The notes: generated by a model not told the origin, from the sequence alone. Positions 15,010 to 23,706 are shown, numbered from the stretch's first letter. The stretch: 36,640 bases of DNA from an uncultured Clostridia bacterium (GCA_944384265.1 CALWSR010000033.1:1-36640), one strand, 5' to 3'. Translations and numbers: made by a program.

Positions 15010-15975
15010 CTATTTTGAAATAAATTTGCAAATTTCCAATGCATCAAAATCAATTGTTTTTTTCATGGCCAATGCCTGATTCATATCAAAATCCACCACT
15101 TTATTGCTTTGTATTGCCACAATTTTGTTATATTCTCCCCTTTGCAAAAGATGCACTGCATAATTTCCCATTTTTGCCGCATAAACTCTGTCCAGCATGG
15201 TGGGCGAGCCGCCTCTTTGGATATGCCCCAGCACAGTAATTCTGGATTCTATATTTGTTTGCTTTTCTATGATTTTTGCCATTTTCTTCATATCAATGCT
15301 GCAGCCTTCTGAAACCACTATAATATGATGACTTTTTCCCTGTTTTTTTCTGATTAAAATATTGGAACAAACATCCCTTTGTATGTCAAACTTTTTTTCA
15401 GGCACAAGCACATCGGCTGCTCCTACTGCAAGCCCCACATCCAATGCCAAAAAGCCGGCATTTCTGCCCATCACTTCTATCATGCTGCACTTTTCATGGC
15501 TTCGTGCTGTATCTCTCAATCTGTCAATGGCTTCCACTGCAATGTTGCAGGCTGTATCAAAGCCTATGGTATAATCTGTGCATTTAATATCATTATCAAT
15601 GGTTGCAGGTATGCCAACTGTGGGCAAGCCCTGTTGGCACAGCTTTGTTGCTCCTTGAAAAGAGCCGTCTCCTCCAATGACAATCAAGCCTTCTATGCCC
15701 ATTTCATTTGCTTTTTTTACTGCTTTTTGGATGCCTTCCGGTTCAAAAAATGCTTTGCATCTTGCAGTATAAAGCATGGTTCCCCCTCTTTGTATAATAC
15801 AGGAAACAGAATTACTGTTCAGTTCTGTGATATCTCCATTGATAAGACCGTTGTACCCTCTGTTGATTCCTATCACACGCATCCCCAAGTTAATGGCAGT
15901 TCTGGCAGCGGAACGAATGGCAGAATTCATGCCGGGAGCATCTCCTCCGCTTGTTAAAATTGCTATTGTATGCAT
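15010..15975 (-). CDS. pfkA: ATP-dependent 6-phosphofructokinase
   Basis: PfkA makes fructose 1,6-bisphosphate from fructose 6-phosphate and ATP. The 321-residue protein matches bacterial ATP-PFK in length. It has ILTSGGDAPGMNSAIR at the start, GGDGS at 101-105 with Gly104 (the ATP-type residue; pyrophosphate enzymes have Asp), and the catalytic TIDND with D127. ADVLVPE and HIQRGGSP blocks follow, the latter part of the allosteric and sugar site. The ATG at 15975 follows GGAGG. It lies behind SDR in the accessory block, but a terminator hairpin stands directly before it, so its expression may be separate or attenuated. Whether it is the only PFK of the cell or acts on another ketose phosphate is open. 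Confidence 0.95.
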   Translation of the reverse strand: MHTIAILTSGGDAPGMNSAIRSAARTAINLGMRVIGINRGYNGLINGDITELNSNSVSCIIQRGGTMLYTARCKAFFEPEGIQKAVKKANEMGIEGLIVIGGDGSFQGATKLCQQGLPTVGIPATIDNDIKCTDYTIGFDTACNIAVEAIDRLRDTARSHEKCSMIEVMGRNAGFLALDVGLAVGAADVLVPEKKFDIQRDVCSNILIRKKQGKSHHIIVVSEGCSIDMKKMAKIIEKQTNIESRITVLGHIQRGGSPTMLDRVYAAKMGNYAVHLLQRGEYNKIVAIQSNKVVDFDMNQALAMKKTIDFDALEICKFISK

Positions 15976-15987
15976 AATCCTTCCTCC

Positions 15988-16027
15988 AAAAAAGTATTAC
16001 TGCGGACAGCAAAATATCCACAGTAAT
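15988..16027 (-). terminator. Terminator or attenuator hairpin between SDR and pfkA
   Basis: On the minus strand ATTACTGTGGA pairs with TCCGCAGTAAT (one G-U pair) over a 10-nt loop, then an AC and six T follow. The T run directly adjoins the GGAGG of pfkA. It could end the TRAP-TK-SDR transcript or limit pfkA expression by readthrough. Confidence 0.7.
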
Positions 16028-16046
16028 CATGATTTTTTTATTTTAT

Positions 16047-16805
16047 TTAATCCATATGAGAGCCGCCGTTGATGTCAATTTCCTCCCCTGTTATATAGCT
16101 TGCTTCTTTGGAGGCAAGAAATACAATGGCATTTGCCACCTCCTGTGTTTCTCCTGGGCGTCCCATAGGTATGGTATCAATTACCTTTTGCGCCTCTTGC
16201 TTTGGAAGGGATTTCCATATTTCTGTGTTAATCAGTCCTGGGCAAACGCTGTTGATGGTAACACCATCGGCTGATATTTCTCTTGAAAGATTTTTGGAAA
16301 ATGCCAGCACTGCTGCTTTAGAAGCAGAATAATGAGCTCCGCCAAATACACCTCCGCCTCTTTTGCCTGATACAGAGGACAAATTCACAATTCTTCCATA
16401 TTTTGCCTCTCTCATTGGCTTCATGCAGGCCTGTGTGCAAAGGAATAACCCAAACATATTGACATTGAATATTCTTTTCATATCATCCAGCGTCATGTCT
16501 TCTACTGTGACCTTTTGAGAAATACCTGCATTGTTTACCAATACATCAATTCTCCCAAACTTATCCATTACTGTCTTTACCATATTATCCACAGATTCCT
16601 TGTCTGTTACATTTAATGCAATGCCAAAAGCCTTTCCTCCTTCCCCTTCAATTTCTTCCACTGTGTTTTGAATCCCTTCCACATTCATATCTGCAATGAC
16701 AACAGTACCCCCCTGCTTTGCAAATGTTTTTGCAATGGTTTTGCCAATGCCCTTTGGAGAGCCGCTTCCTGTGACAATAATTACCTGACCTTCAAAATCA
16801 AACAT
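16047..16805 (-). CDS. Short-chain dehydrogenase/reductase (SDR)
   Basis: The 252-residue classical SDR has the cofactor loop VTGSGSPKGIGKTIA at 11-25, an acidic D39 after strand 2 that favours NAD over NADP, NNAG at 91-94, and the catalytic residues Ser144, Tyr159 and Lys163 in AHYSASKAAV. The sequence VNSVCPGLINTEIW follows and the end DINGGSHMD is typical. It would oxidise a hydroxyl of a sugar, polyol or sugar acid, or reduce the ketone. The ATG at 16805 follows GAGGAGG. It comes after the split transketolase in the same unit, so its product or substrate probably connects with the ketose pool. Confidence 0.93.
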   Translation of the reverse strand: MFDFEGQVIIVTGSGSPKGIGKTIAKTFAKQGGTVVIADMNVEGIQNTVEEIEGEGGKAFGIALNVTDKESVDNMVKTVMDKFGRIDVLVNNAGISQKVTVEDMTLDDMKRIFNVNMFGLFLCTQACMKPMREAKYGRIVNLSSVSGKRGGGVFGGAHYSASKAAVLAFSKNLSREISADGVTINSVCPGLINTEIWKSLPKQEAQKVIDTIPMGRPGETQEVANAIVFLASKEASYITGEEIDINGGSHMD

Positions 16806-16857
16806 ATTCTATTCCTCCTCAAAATAATATAATACATAGGTTGATAAACATAGGATA

Positions 16858-17793
16858 TTATTTCATCATTTTTTTTGCAGTTTCCATCACATTTTCTACT
16901 GTAATGCCATTGATTTCCAGCAATCTTTCATAGGGTGCCGACTGACCAAACTGGTCTTGAATGCCAATGCGCTTTACAATGCCCTTTCCCCTTTCTGCTG
17001 CCACTTCACATACGGCACTGCCCAAACCATTTAATATATTATGGTCTTCTATTGTAATGATTTTTCCCATTTCATCTATGCACTGATTTACTACATCCAC
17101 ATCCAATGGTTTAATGGTATGCATATCAATTACCCTTGCAGAAATGCCCTCCTTTTGCAGTGCTTCTGCTGCTTTTAGTCCAATGACGACTGTATCTCCG
17201 TTTGCTATAATGGCTACATCCTTTCCTTCTTTTAAAACATTTGCTTTTCCAATGGCAAATTCTGCATTTTCATCATATATCACAGGGATGGCATCTCTTG
17301 TAAATCTCAAATAGCAGGGTCCATACATTTTGGCAGCAGCAGCAGTCAATTTTTTTGCCGCAACATAATCTGCCGGCATAATCACTGTCATATTAGGAAT
17401 GGTTCTCAAAACGCCCATATCTTCTATACTTTGATGACTGGCACCATCATTTGCAGGGGTAACGCCCCCGTGAGAGCAGGCAATTTTCACATTCAAATTT
17501 GTATAGCAGATTTCCTGGCGAATCATCTCACACATTCTCAAGGAACCAAACACTGCATATGTAACCACAAACGGAATTTTTCCACAGGTTGCCATGCCTG
17601 CCGCTACACCTGCACCGTTTTGCTCTGCGATACCTACGTTGATGTGCTGTTTTGGCAATTCCTTTAAAAATGCTCCTGTTTTGCAGGATTTTCCAATATC
17701 TATATCAATGACAAATATATCTTTATTTCTTTTTCCAAGTGTTACAATTTCTTCTCCAAAACCATCTCTGGTCGCTTTTTTGATTTCACTCAT
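16858..17793 (-). CDS. Transketolase, C-terminal subunit
   Basis: This 311-residue protein is the pyrimidine-binding plus C-terminal half of a split transketolase. It has the catalytic Glu (E57) in NVGIAEQNGAGVAAG, the SHGGVTPANDGASHQSIED block, RFTRDAIPV, and the C-terminal domain with AEALQKEGISARVIDMHTIKPLD. The pair moves a two-carbon ketol unit from a ketose to an aldose using thiamine diphosphate. I choose ATG 17793, which follows GGAGGAGG at 8 nt; the frame also opens at a TTG (17811) within that site. It lies 22 nt behind the N-terminal half, so both parts are made together. Split forms are common in accessory sugar pathways, as in apiose and sulfoquinovose breakdown. Confidence 0.94.
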   Translation of the reverse strand: MSEIKKATRDGFGEEIVTLGKRNKDIFVIDIDIGKSCKTGAFLKELPKQHINVGIAEQNGAGVAAGMATCGKIPFVVTYAVFGSLRMCEMIRQEICYTNLNVKIACSHGGVTPANDGASHQSIEDMGVLRTIPNMTVIMPADYVAAKKLTAAAAKMYGPCYLRFTRDAIPVIYDENAEFAIGKANVLKEGKDVAIIANGDTVVIGLKAAEALQKEGISARVIDMHTIKPLDVDVVNQCIDEMGKIITIEDHNILNGLGSAVCEVAAERGKGIVKRIGIQDQFGQSAPYERLLEINGITVENVMETAKKMMK

Positions 17794-17815
17794 ATCCTTT
17801 TCCTCCTCCAAAATA

Positions 17816-18649
17816 TCATATCATTTGAGCATCCAATTCCTTCATGGCCTGCTCATATTCCTGCTCATTTGGTGCAACGCCATGCCAACTGCATTCATTT
17901 TCCATATAAGAAACGCCTTTGCCTTTTATGGTATGTGCAAATATACATTTTGGCTTTCCATTTTTAGACGCCCTTATTTTATCTAATGTGTCTACAATCT
18001 GTTCCATATCGTTTCCATCTATTTCATAGCTTTCAAATCCAAATGCTTCAAATTTTTTTCCTAAATCAATATTTGGCATTACTTCATCACAAGTGCCGTC
18101 CAACTGCAAATTGTTGTTGTCAATAAATACAATCAAATTATCTAATTGATATTTATTGGCTGTTTGTGCCGCTTCCCATATTTCGCCTTCTTGGGCCTCT
18201 CCATCTCCTACAACGGCAAATACTCTATACTCTTTTTCATCCAGCTTTGCACACAATGCCATACCTACTGCACAAGCCAGCCCTTGGCCAAGCGAGCCTG
18301 TTGAAATGTCAATACCCGGGCATTTTTTCATGTCAGGGTGTCCTTGTAGCATAGAACCTTCTTTTCTCAATGTGTGCAGCACATCTAATGGAAAATATCC
18401 CAATGTTGCCAATGCCGCATATTGTATTGGGCAAACGTGGCCTTTGGAGAGTACAAATCTGTCTCTGTCTTCCCATTTTGGATTTTTGGGGTCAATATTC
18501 ATTTCTCTGAAATAGCAGGCCGCCACAAAATCTGCCGCTGACAGGGAACCGCCGGGATGACCTGACTGTGCCTCATAAATCATAGTGACAGCTTTTTTTC
18601 TTAAATCTGTTGCAATGTTTTTTAATTCCTTTACACTTACATTTTTCAT
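17816..18649 (-). CDS. Transketolase, N-terminal subunit
   Basis: This 277-residue protein holds the pyrophosphate-binding half of thiamine diphosphate transketolase. Landmarks are AQSGHPGGSLSAADFVAA at 27-44, LSKGHVCPIQYA at 68-79, STGSLGQGLACAVGMA, and the metal and TPP motif VVGDGEAQEGEIWEAA with N178-N180 in IDNNNLQLDG. It ends with HTIKGKGVSYMEN and the usual tail. Alone it is incomplete; it works with the following gene. The ATG at 18649 follows GAGGTG. Its position between a TRAP transporter and an SDR implies use in a dedicated catabolic route and not the housekeeping pentose phosphate pathway, though this is inference. Confidence 0.95.
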   Translation of the reverse strand: MKNVSVKELKNIATDLRKKAVTMIYEAQSGHPGGSLSAADFVAACYFREMNIDPKNPKWEDRDRFVLSKGHVCPIQYAALATLGYFPLDVLHTLRKEGSMLQGHPDMKKCPGIDISTGSLGQGLACAVGMALCAKLDEKEYRVFAVVGDGEAQEGEIWEAAQTANKYQLDNLIVFIDNNNLQLDGTCDEVMPNIDLGKKFEAFGFESYEIDGNDMEQIVDTLDKIRASKNGKPKCIFAHTIKGKGVSYMENECSWHGVAPNEQEYEQAMKELDAQMI

Positions 18650-18677
18650 ATGATTTCACCTCATTAAAAATTATTGA

Positions 18678-19961
18678 TTATACAAAAAGCAATGATATTG
18701 CCGGTATATATGTCACCAGCAAAAGTACAAGCAGTGATGCAGCAATCAGAGGGAGTACTGCAACGGAAATTTCTTTTAAATTACATTTTGCAATACCGCA
18801 GGCAACATACAAATTGACGCCTACCGGCGGTGTCACAAGACCAATGGCAAGGTTTACTATCATTACCACACCAAGGTGTACCAAGTCAATGCCCAGGCTT
18901 GAAGCTACGGGTACAAAAAGGGGAACAAAAATATACAATGCTGATGTAGAATCCAAAAAACAGCCTGCAATCAAAAGTATGATATTGACAATGATAAAGA
19001 ACAATATGGTATTGCCTCCTGTAATATTGATGAGGGCTTCATTGATGGCCACATCTATTCTTGACCTTGTGAGAATATAGGCAAAAATACTTGCTGCTGC
19101 TGTAATGAGCATAACCGTTGCTGTGGTAGAGGCAGAATCTACAAGAATGTTATAAAATTCCTTTAGCTTCACTGTTTTGTATACAAGCACGCCAACCAAT
19201 AAACCATACACCGCTGAAACAGCCGCTGCTTCTGTTGGTGTGAAAATGCCTCCATAAATGCCTCCCAATATAATCACAGGCATCAATAATCCCCAAAATG
19301 CTTCTTTAAAAGCCTTCCATCTCTCTTTGGAGGAAGCCTTTGGAAGTATCTGCAAATCTGATTTGCCGCCTATGTACAATGCTACAATCACCAATGCAAC
19401 ACCCATCAAAAGCCCCGGCAAAACACCGGCAATGAACAATGTGCCAATGGATGTATCTGAAATGGAGCCATATACAACAAATGTAATGGAAGGAGGAATA
19501 ATCACACCTATGGCTCCTGCTGCTGCCATCAGTGCCGCAGAAAATGCCGGAGAATAGCCCACTTTAATCATAGCCGGTATCAATATCAATCCCAATGCCG
19601 CAACTGTGGCAGGTCCTGAGCCGGATATGGCTGCAAAAAAACAAGCCACAATCACACAAACCATTGCCACGCCGCCTCTCAAATGTCCCACACAGGCCTG
19701 TGCCAAAGCAATCAGCTTTTGGGAAATGCCTGCTTTTTCCATAATATTTCCGCCAAGTATAAAAAACGGTATGGCCAAAAGTACAAATTTGCTTGTAGAA
19801 GCAGATACCAGCTGGGGAAGGGTGCCTAAAACAATATCCAGCGGTCTGCCTGCTCCCTGAATAACCATTGCTCCTATACTTGAGATACCCAAGCATACGG
19901 CAATGGGTGTTCCAATCAAAAGCAATATGGCAAATGATAAAAACAAAAATGCTGCCACCAT
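18678..19961 (-). CDS. TRAP transporter large permease subunit (DctM family)
   Basis: The 427-residue protein is the large membrane subunit of a tripartite ATP-independent periplasmic-type transporter, driven by a sodium or proton gradient. It has about 12-13 hydrophobic segments and the DctM landmarks FVLLAIPFFILGGNIMEKAGIS near 57-78 (in parts), SGSGPATVAALGLILIPAM, IPPSITFVVYGSISDTSIG and LVTPPVGVNLYVACGIAK. The ATG at 19961 follows GGAGGAG lying at the end of the DctQ gene, with 3 nt between the two genes. It needs DctP and DctQ, both encoded just upstream. Confidence 0.96.
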   Translation of the reverse strand: MVAAFLFLSFAILLLIGTPIAVCLGISSIGAMVIQGAGRPLDIVLGTLPQLVSASTSKFVLLAIPFFILGGNIMEKAGISQKLIALAQACVGHLRGGVAMVCVIVACFFAAISGSGPATVAALGLILIPAMIKVGYSPAFSAALMAAAGAIGVIIPPSITFVVYGSISDTSIGTLFIAGVLPGLLMGVALVIVALYIGGKSDLQILPKASSKERWKAFKEAFWGLLMPVIILGGIYGGIFTPTEAAAVSAVYGLLVGVLVYKTVKLKEFYNILVDSASTTATVMLITAAASIFAYILTRSRIDVAINEALINITGGNTILFFIIVNIILLIAGCFLDSTSALYIFVPLFVPVASSLGIDLVHLGVVMIVNLAIGLVTPPVGVNLYVACGIAKCNLKEISVAVLPLIAASLLVLLLVTYIPAISLLFV

Positions 19962-19964
19962 AAA

Positions 19965-20459
19965 TTAAAGCTCCTCCTTTCTTTCCTTTTCATCTGTTTT
20001 CAATTCATAAATAAAAACCTGTATAAAACGAATGGTTAAAAAAAATGCTCCTATGGGTACAAAGGAACCGAAAATCCATTCCGGCCACTGCATATTTGCT
20101 GTTATCTGCCCTCTTTCCATTTGGCTTTTTACCATAAAGATGCCATAATAAAAAATAGAACCGCTAAACAACACTGCAAATAAAAAACCAATGGTTTTTA
20201 ACACCTTTCTGACAGAAGGGCTTACAACATCCAGCACCACCGTCAACCCCAAGTGTGCGCCTCTTTTTGCCGCCACAGCCGAACCCAAAAGGCTTAATAG
20301 CACAAACAGATAGGTTGTAATCTCATCTGTAAAGGACAATGATGCAGATAAAAGAAATCTCGCAATGACATTGATAAATGCTATCATTGTCATCACACTC
20401 AAACAAATGGCACATAAAATTTCTTCTATGTTGCCAAGAAATTTTTTAAACCACTCCAT
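19965..20459 (-). CDS. TRAP transporter small permease subunit (DctQ family)
   Basis: The 164-residue protein has four membrane segments (about 13-35, 46-66, 88-108, 130-150), as DctQ subunits do, and ends in a charged tail KTDEKERKEEL. FVLLSLLGSAVAAKRGAHLGL is the conserved middle segment with an Arg and His after segment 2. It scaffolds DctM in the membrane. The ATG at 20459 follows AGGAAGAGGGG, 34 nt past the DctP stop codon. Confidence 0.93.
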   Translation of the reverse strand: MEWFKKFLGNIEEILCAICLSVMTMIAFINVIARFLLSASLSFTDEITTYLFVLLSLLGSAVAAKRGAHLGLTVVLDVVSPSVRKVLKTIGFLFAVLFSGSIFYYGIFMVKSQMERGQITANMQWPEWIFGSFVPIGAFFLTIRFIQVFIYELKTDEKERKEEL

Positions 20460-20493
20460 ACCCCTCTTCCTTTCTGATTTATATTTTTTTCAA

Positions 20494-21528
20494 TCACTTT
20501 ATTTGAAAAGCCTCACAAGCCTGCTGTCCATATTTGTCCATCAGCTCCTGTCTGAAATCTGCAACAACTTCTTTAAATGCATCCATCTCTTGCTGTGTCA
20601 GCCGTGTTACCTGCATACCATGCTCTTCAAATTTATTGATAATCATTTCTTCCTCGGCCTCTAAATAATCTCTGCCCCACTCACAGGCCTCCTTTGCTTT
20701 TTGCTGCAACAGCTCTCTGGTATCCTCCTGCAAATATTCATTCCATATGGTAGAATTTGCTACAAATAAATCATTTTCATAGGTATAGTTCCAAAGTGTC
20801 AAATAATCCTGTACCTCATACATTTTTGAAGTGTCTGTAATGCTGATACCGTTTTCCTGTCCATCTATGGTGCCTTGTTGTATTGCTGTAAAAACCTCAC
20901 TCCAACTCATAGCAATGGGGTCTGCATGAAATGCATTGAACACACCCATATAAACCTCGCCTCCCGGCACTCTTATTTTCAGTCCCTTTACATCCTCTGG
21001 GCTGTTGACTGGGTGTTTACTGTTTGTCAGTTGTCTAAAGCCGTTGTGAAAAGAACCCAAATAGGTAATATCATGCTCCTGCAATAGCTGTGCATAATAG
21101 TCCCCCCCTCCATTGTCAATGGCATCCTTTGCCTGCTGGTAATTGTCATAGGACCAAGGGATGGTTCCTACAAGCAGTCTTTCATCCAGCACAGACATGA
21201 CACTGCTTGCATAGGCCGCCAAATCCACAGAGCCGTCTGCTATCATTTCAATTCCTTTGGTGGCATTTCCTCCTGCCAGCTGGTCATTGGGAAAAACAAC
21301 AATTTCAATGTTTCCTTCCGAAGCATCCCAAACCAGCTCTGAAAACTTTTTGGCAACCAATGTATCAATTTGTATGTCTGTTCCGTTTACAGCCATTACC
21401 AATTCTATTTGCTGATACTTGGAAGCATTGGCCGAATTTTGGGAAGAAGCATTTTCATTTCCACACCCAAATAGCATTGCAGCCACCAAAGTCACTGCCA
21501 GCAATATTGGCAATACTCTTTTTTTCAT
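20494..21528 (-). CDS. TRAP transporter substrate-binding lipoprotein (DctP family)
   Basis: The 344-residue protein is the extracellular ligand-binding part of the transporter. It has a lipoprotein signal with lipobox LFGC, lipidated at C22, which fits a Gram-positive cell. The DctP fold follows, with VKGLKIRVPGGEVYMGVF at about 178-196 (the conserved Arg in KIRVP normally pairs with a substrate carboxylate), PIAMSWSEVFTAIQQGTIDGQEN, and a helical C-terminus. Substrates of the family are organic acids, sugar acids and some polyols. It is the first gene of the block and follows a consensus promoter with a large dyad. AGGAGGGG lies before the ATG at 21528. Confidence 0.95.
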   Translation of the reverse strand: MKKRVLPILLAVTLVAAMLFGCGNENASSQNSANASKYQQIELVMAVNGTDIQIDTLVAKKFSELVWDASEGNIEIVVFPNDQLAGGNATKGIEMIADGSVDLAAYASSVMSVLDERLLVGTIPWSYDNYQQAKDAIDNGGGDYYAQLLQEHDITYLGSFHNGFRQLTNSKHPVNSPEDVKGLKIRVPGGEVYMGVFNAFHADPIAMSWSEVFTAIQQGTIDGQENGISITDTSKMYEVQDYLTLWNYTYENDLFVANSTIWNEYLQEDTRELLQQKAKEACEWGRDYLEAEEEMIINKFEEHGMQVTRLTQQEMDAFKEVVADFRQELMDKYGQQACEAFQIK

Positions 21529-21574
21529 ACTACCCCTCCTAAAATATATTTCATTACATATTACATATTTTGTT

Positions 21575-21603
21575 ATACATCAAACATTCAATGTAGGATG
21601 TAT
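21575..21603. promoter_or_regulatory. 29-bp dyad at the probable start of TRAP operon transcription
   Basis: Outer arms ATACATC (21575-21581) and GATGTAT (21597-21603) and inner arms ACATT and AATGT around one central C (21589) form a nested dyad; only the two AA/AG positions between arms do not pair. It lies just downstream of the -10 box, so a bound protein would block transcription. Confidence 0.6.
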
Positions 21604-21605
21604 AT

Positions 21606-21634
21606 AATATATCTCCAATTCTATCCATTGTCAA
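21606..21634 (-). promoter_or_regulatory. Sigma-A promoter of the TRAP-transketolase operon
   Basis: On the minus strand TTGACA (21629-21634) and TATATT (21606-21611) are 17 bp apart, about 80 nt before the dctP start codon. Confidence 0.8.
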
Positions 21635-21962
21635 TAAAAAATGGGCATATTTCTTCTTTTTTACTTACTTGCCAATTTTATTCTATAAAATTTGTATAAA
21701 TAGGATATTTACTTTCATTTTTATTATAGTATATCATAAAAAAATAAATCATAAAATTGTTTATTCCTTTGTTATAAAGGTAATTTATATTGTCCTACCA
21801 TACTTTCCATTTTCTATCATGCAAAAAAGATATACCGTATCCATTTTCAAAGCATTTTTGTAATATCCATACCTATTTTTATATTTTCACAGATAATGTT
21901 TTGGCCCAATATGGATATTTTTAAGAGATTGCTTTTCCATACACACACTGTTTTTTTCATAC
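21635..21962. other. Gene-free AT-rich stretch
   Basis: About 330 bp upstream of the TRAP promoter up to the terminator of the NlpC/P60 gene. No frame has a ribosome-binding site and I see no structured element in it. Confidence 0.6.
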
Positions 21963-21996
21963 AAAAAAGACTGAAAATATACTTTTCAGTCTTTTT
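21963..21996 (-). terminator. Rho-independent terminator of the NlpC/P60 gene
   Basis: AAAAAGACTGAAAA and TTTTCAGTCTTTTT form a perfect 14-bp stem with a 5-nt loop, 9 nt past the stop codon, with T tracts in both directions. Confidence 0.9.
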
Positions 21997-22004
21997 CTAT
22001 TTTT

Positions 22005-23180
22005 TTATGCCAAAACACGTCTTGCTGTTACATATGTACCTGCGCTGTAAGAATCTGTCAAATCAGATATGATAACGCTTGCCGCTTTTCCGGAGGAAGC
22101 ATGGATATATTTATTTTCTCCCATATAAATACCCACATGAGAAATGCTTCCGTTTTTATCAGAATCAAAAAATACCAAATCTCCCGGTGCCAAATCCTCT
22201 TTGCCAATTTCCACACCATTTGCTGTCATAGAAGCAGAGCTTCTGTTGAGTGAAACACCAAAGTGCTGCATCACTGCATAAACATATCCGGAGCAATCCA
22301 CACCGTTTTCTAAATCAGTACCTGCCCAAACATAAGGTGTTCCTAAAAAACGCTGTGCATATTCGATGACTTCCAATCCCTCGCCGGAAGGTGCCGGCGC
22401 AATCTGGTTGGAGGAGGGCTTTTGTCCCCTTCTTAATGAAACGTATTCTGTGCTGACATAGCCTGTTGTACCCTTCGCTGTTTCAATTTTCAGCCAGTCT
22501 GTGCCAGATTCCAAAACATCAAAAATTTCCCCGCTGTCTAGGTTTTCCAAAACCTCTCCGTTGGTAGAGGCAGAGCTTCTCACTCTCAAATTGGAATCTG
22601 CAATGACAACGCCATAGGTTTCCTCTTCTTTTTGTTCTTCCTCTGCTTTTGGCAGTTCCTCTTTTTGTTCTGTTTGTGTACTTTGCTGTGTTGTTTCAGA
22701 AACAGAAGGAAGGTATGTAAGCATATCGCCTTTTAAATAATCTTGACTGATATAGGCATTTCCATCGTTATAAGCCAGCTGATACCAACCATCCAGCTTA
22801 CCGATTACAGTAATCACATCTCCGTCATTTACTGTTTTGATGATGTCACTTTTTGTACTGCTTCCTGTTCTGACATTGATGTCACTGCCCTCTACGGTAC
22901 CTTCTGCTCTTGTCACATCCAAATAATCTGCTGAAACATAAGCCTCATTGCTTCCATTAAATGTTACCTGATACCAATCGCCGTCTCTGCCGTGAAGCAC
23001 CAATTCTGTACCTTTTCCTGCTGTACCAATCACATCGGCACTGGTGCTTGCACCGGAACGAATGTTGACGCCCTCATCATTGATGGAGCCGCTGGCTGCT
23101 GCAAATGCAGTTGCTGTGCTTAATATAGTGATACTGGCTACCGCCAAAAATATTCTTGTTAAAACTTTACGCATTCCCAT
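22005..23180 (-). CDS. Secreted SH3-domain NlpC/P60 cell-wall hydrolase
   Basis: The 391-residue protein is exported by a signal peptide ending near ATAFAA at residue 27. Three bacterial SH3 domains follow (about 32-85, 95-150 and 190-245); each starts with a NIRSGAS, NVRTGSS or NLRVRSS-like motif that binds wall. A Glu- and Gln-rich linker lies between the second and third, and a Ser- and Pro-containing linker comes before the NlpC/P60 domain at 275-391. The catalytic Cys is C296 in DCSGYVYAV and the histidines are H348 (SHVGIYMG) and H360 (YIHASS). The enzyme should cut gamma-D-glutamyl-diamino acid bonds in peptidoglycan. The start is ATG 23180 behind GGAGG; the frame reaches further upstream without any signal. 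Confidence 0.93.
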   Translation of the reverse strand: MGMRKVLTRIFLAVASITILSTATAFAAASGSINDEGVNIRSGASTSADVIGTAGKGTELVLHGRDGDWYQVTFNGSNEAYVSADYLDVTRAEGTVEGSDINVRTGSSTKSDIIKTVNDGDVITVIGKLDGWYQLAYNDGNAYISQDYLKGDMLTYLPSVSETTQQSTQTEQKEELPKAEEEQKEEETYGVVIADSNLRVRSSASTNGEVLENLDSGEIFDVLESGTDWLKIETAKGTTGYVSTEYVSLRRGQKPSSNQIAPAPSGEGLEVIEYAQRFLGTPYVWAGTDLENGVDCSGYVYAVMQHFGVSLNRSSASMTANGVEIGKEDLAPGDLVFFDSDKNGSISHVGIYMGENKYIHASSGKAASVIISDLTDSYSAGTYVTARRVLA

Positions 23181-23229
23181 AAGAAGTATTTCCTCCAAAA
23201 ACATATTTATTACATATTTGTTACGACTT

Positions 23230-23258
23230 ATTATATTCATTCTTAATAAATTTGTCAA
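23230..23258 (-). promoter_or_regulatory. Consensus sigma-A promoter of the NlpC/P60 gene
   Basis: On the minus strand TTGACA (23253-23258) and TATAAT (23230-23235) are 17 bp apart; both boxes are perfect. High vegetative expression is expected. Confidence 0.85.
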
Positions 23259-23656
23259 GAAAAACTTAGGAACTCTTAAGAATATATTTTTAACACACTG
23301 CATATACTGTATTTACGGCATTTTTGGCTTATTTCAGTTATTTATTTTTTACAAAATATGATTAAAAATGATAAAATTATTAAATATTTTTAATACTTTG
23401 TCGATATTTTTAATGAAAAATTTCCCACTATTTCCAAAAAAAATAGTTTGTGTCTTTTTATAAAATACCAAGCTGTGGAATGCTCCATTCTCTCAAAAAC
23501 AAAAAATTTGACAAACAAAGTGCTTTTATGCTTTAAAGTTTGTATCATATAGATAAATACTTCATTTGCTTTTTTTATGATACCAATGCACTTTTTTTGA
23601 TGAATAGGCACTTTTTACTGTAACCATTTTTTGAATACCAATACAATGTTTTTTAC
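23259..23656. other. Gene-free stretch upstream of the NlpC/P60 promoter
   Basis: About 400 bp of AT-rich DNA. A 73-codon minus-strand frame (23390-23611) starts with GTG and has no ribosome-binding site. I see no RNA structure or repeat. Confidence 0.55.
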
Positions 23657-23706
23657 AAAAAAACAGCCGGTTTCAATGCATTTCTCTCTGCAAAACACGG
23701 CTGTTT
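23657..23706 (-). terminator. Terminator of the aspS-gatCAB operon
   Basis: AAACAGCCG (23661-23669) and CGGCTGTTT (23698-23706) form the stem base with an inner TGCA/TGCA pairing. On the minus strand a T run follows. It lies about 60 nt past the gatB stop codon. Confidence 0.85.

Noticed and set aside
23390..23611. 73-codon minus-strand frame upstream of the NlpC/P60 promoter
   Set aside because: GTG start without ribosome-binding site; composition like random AT-rich DNA.
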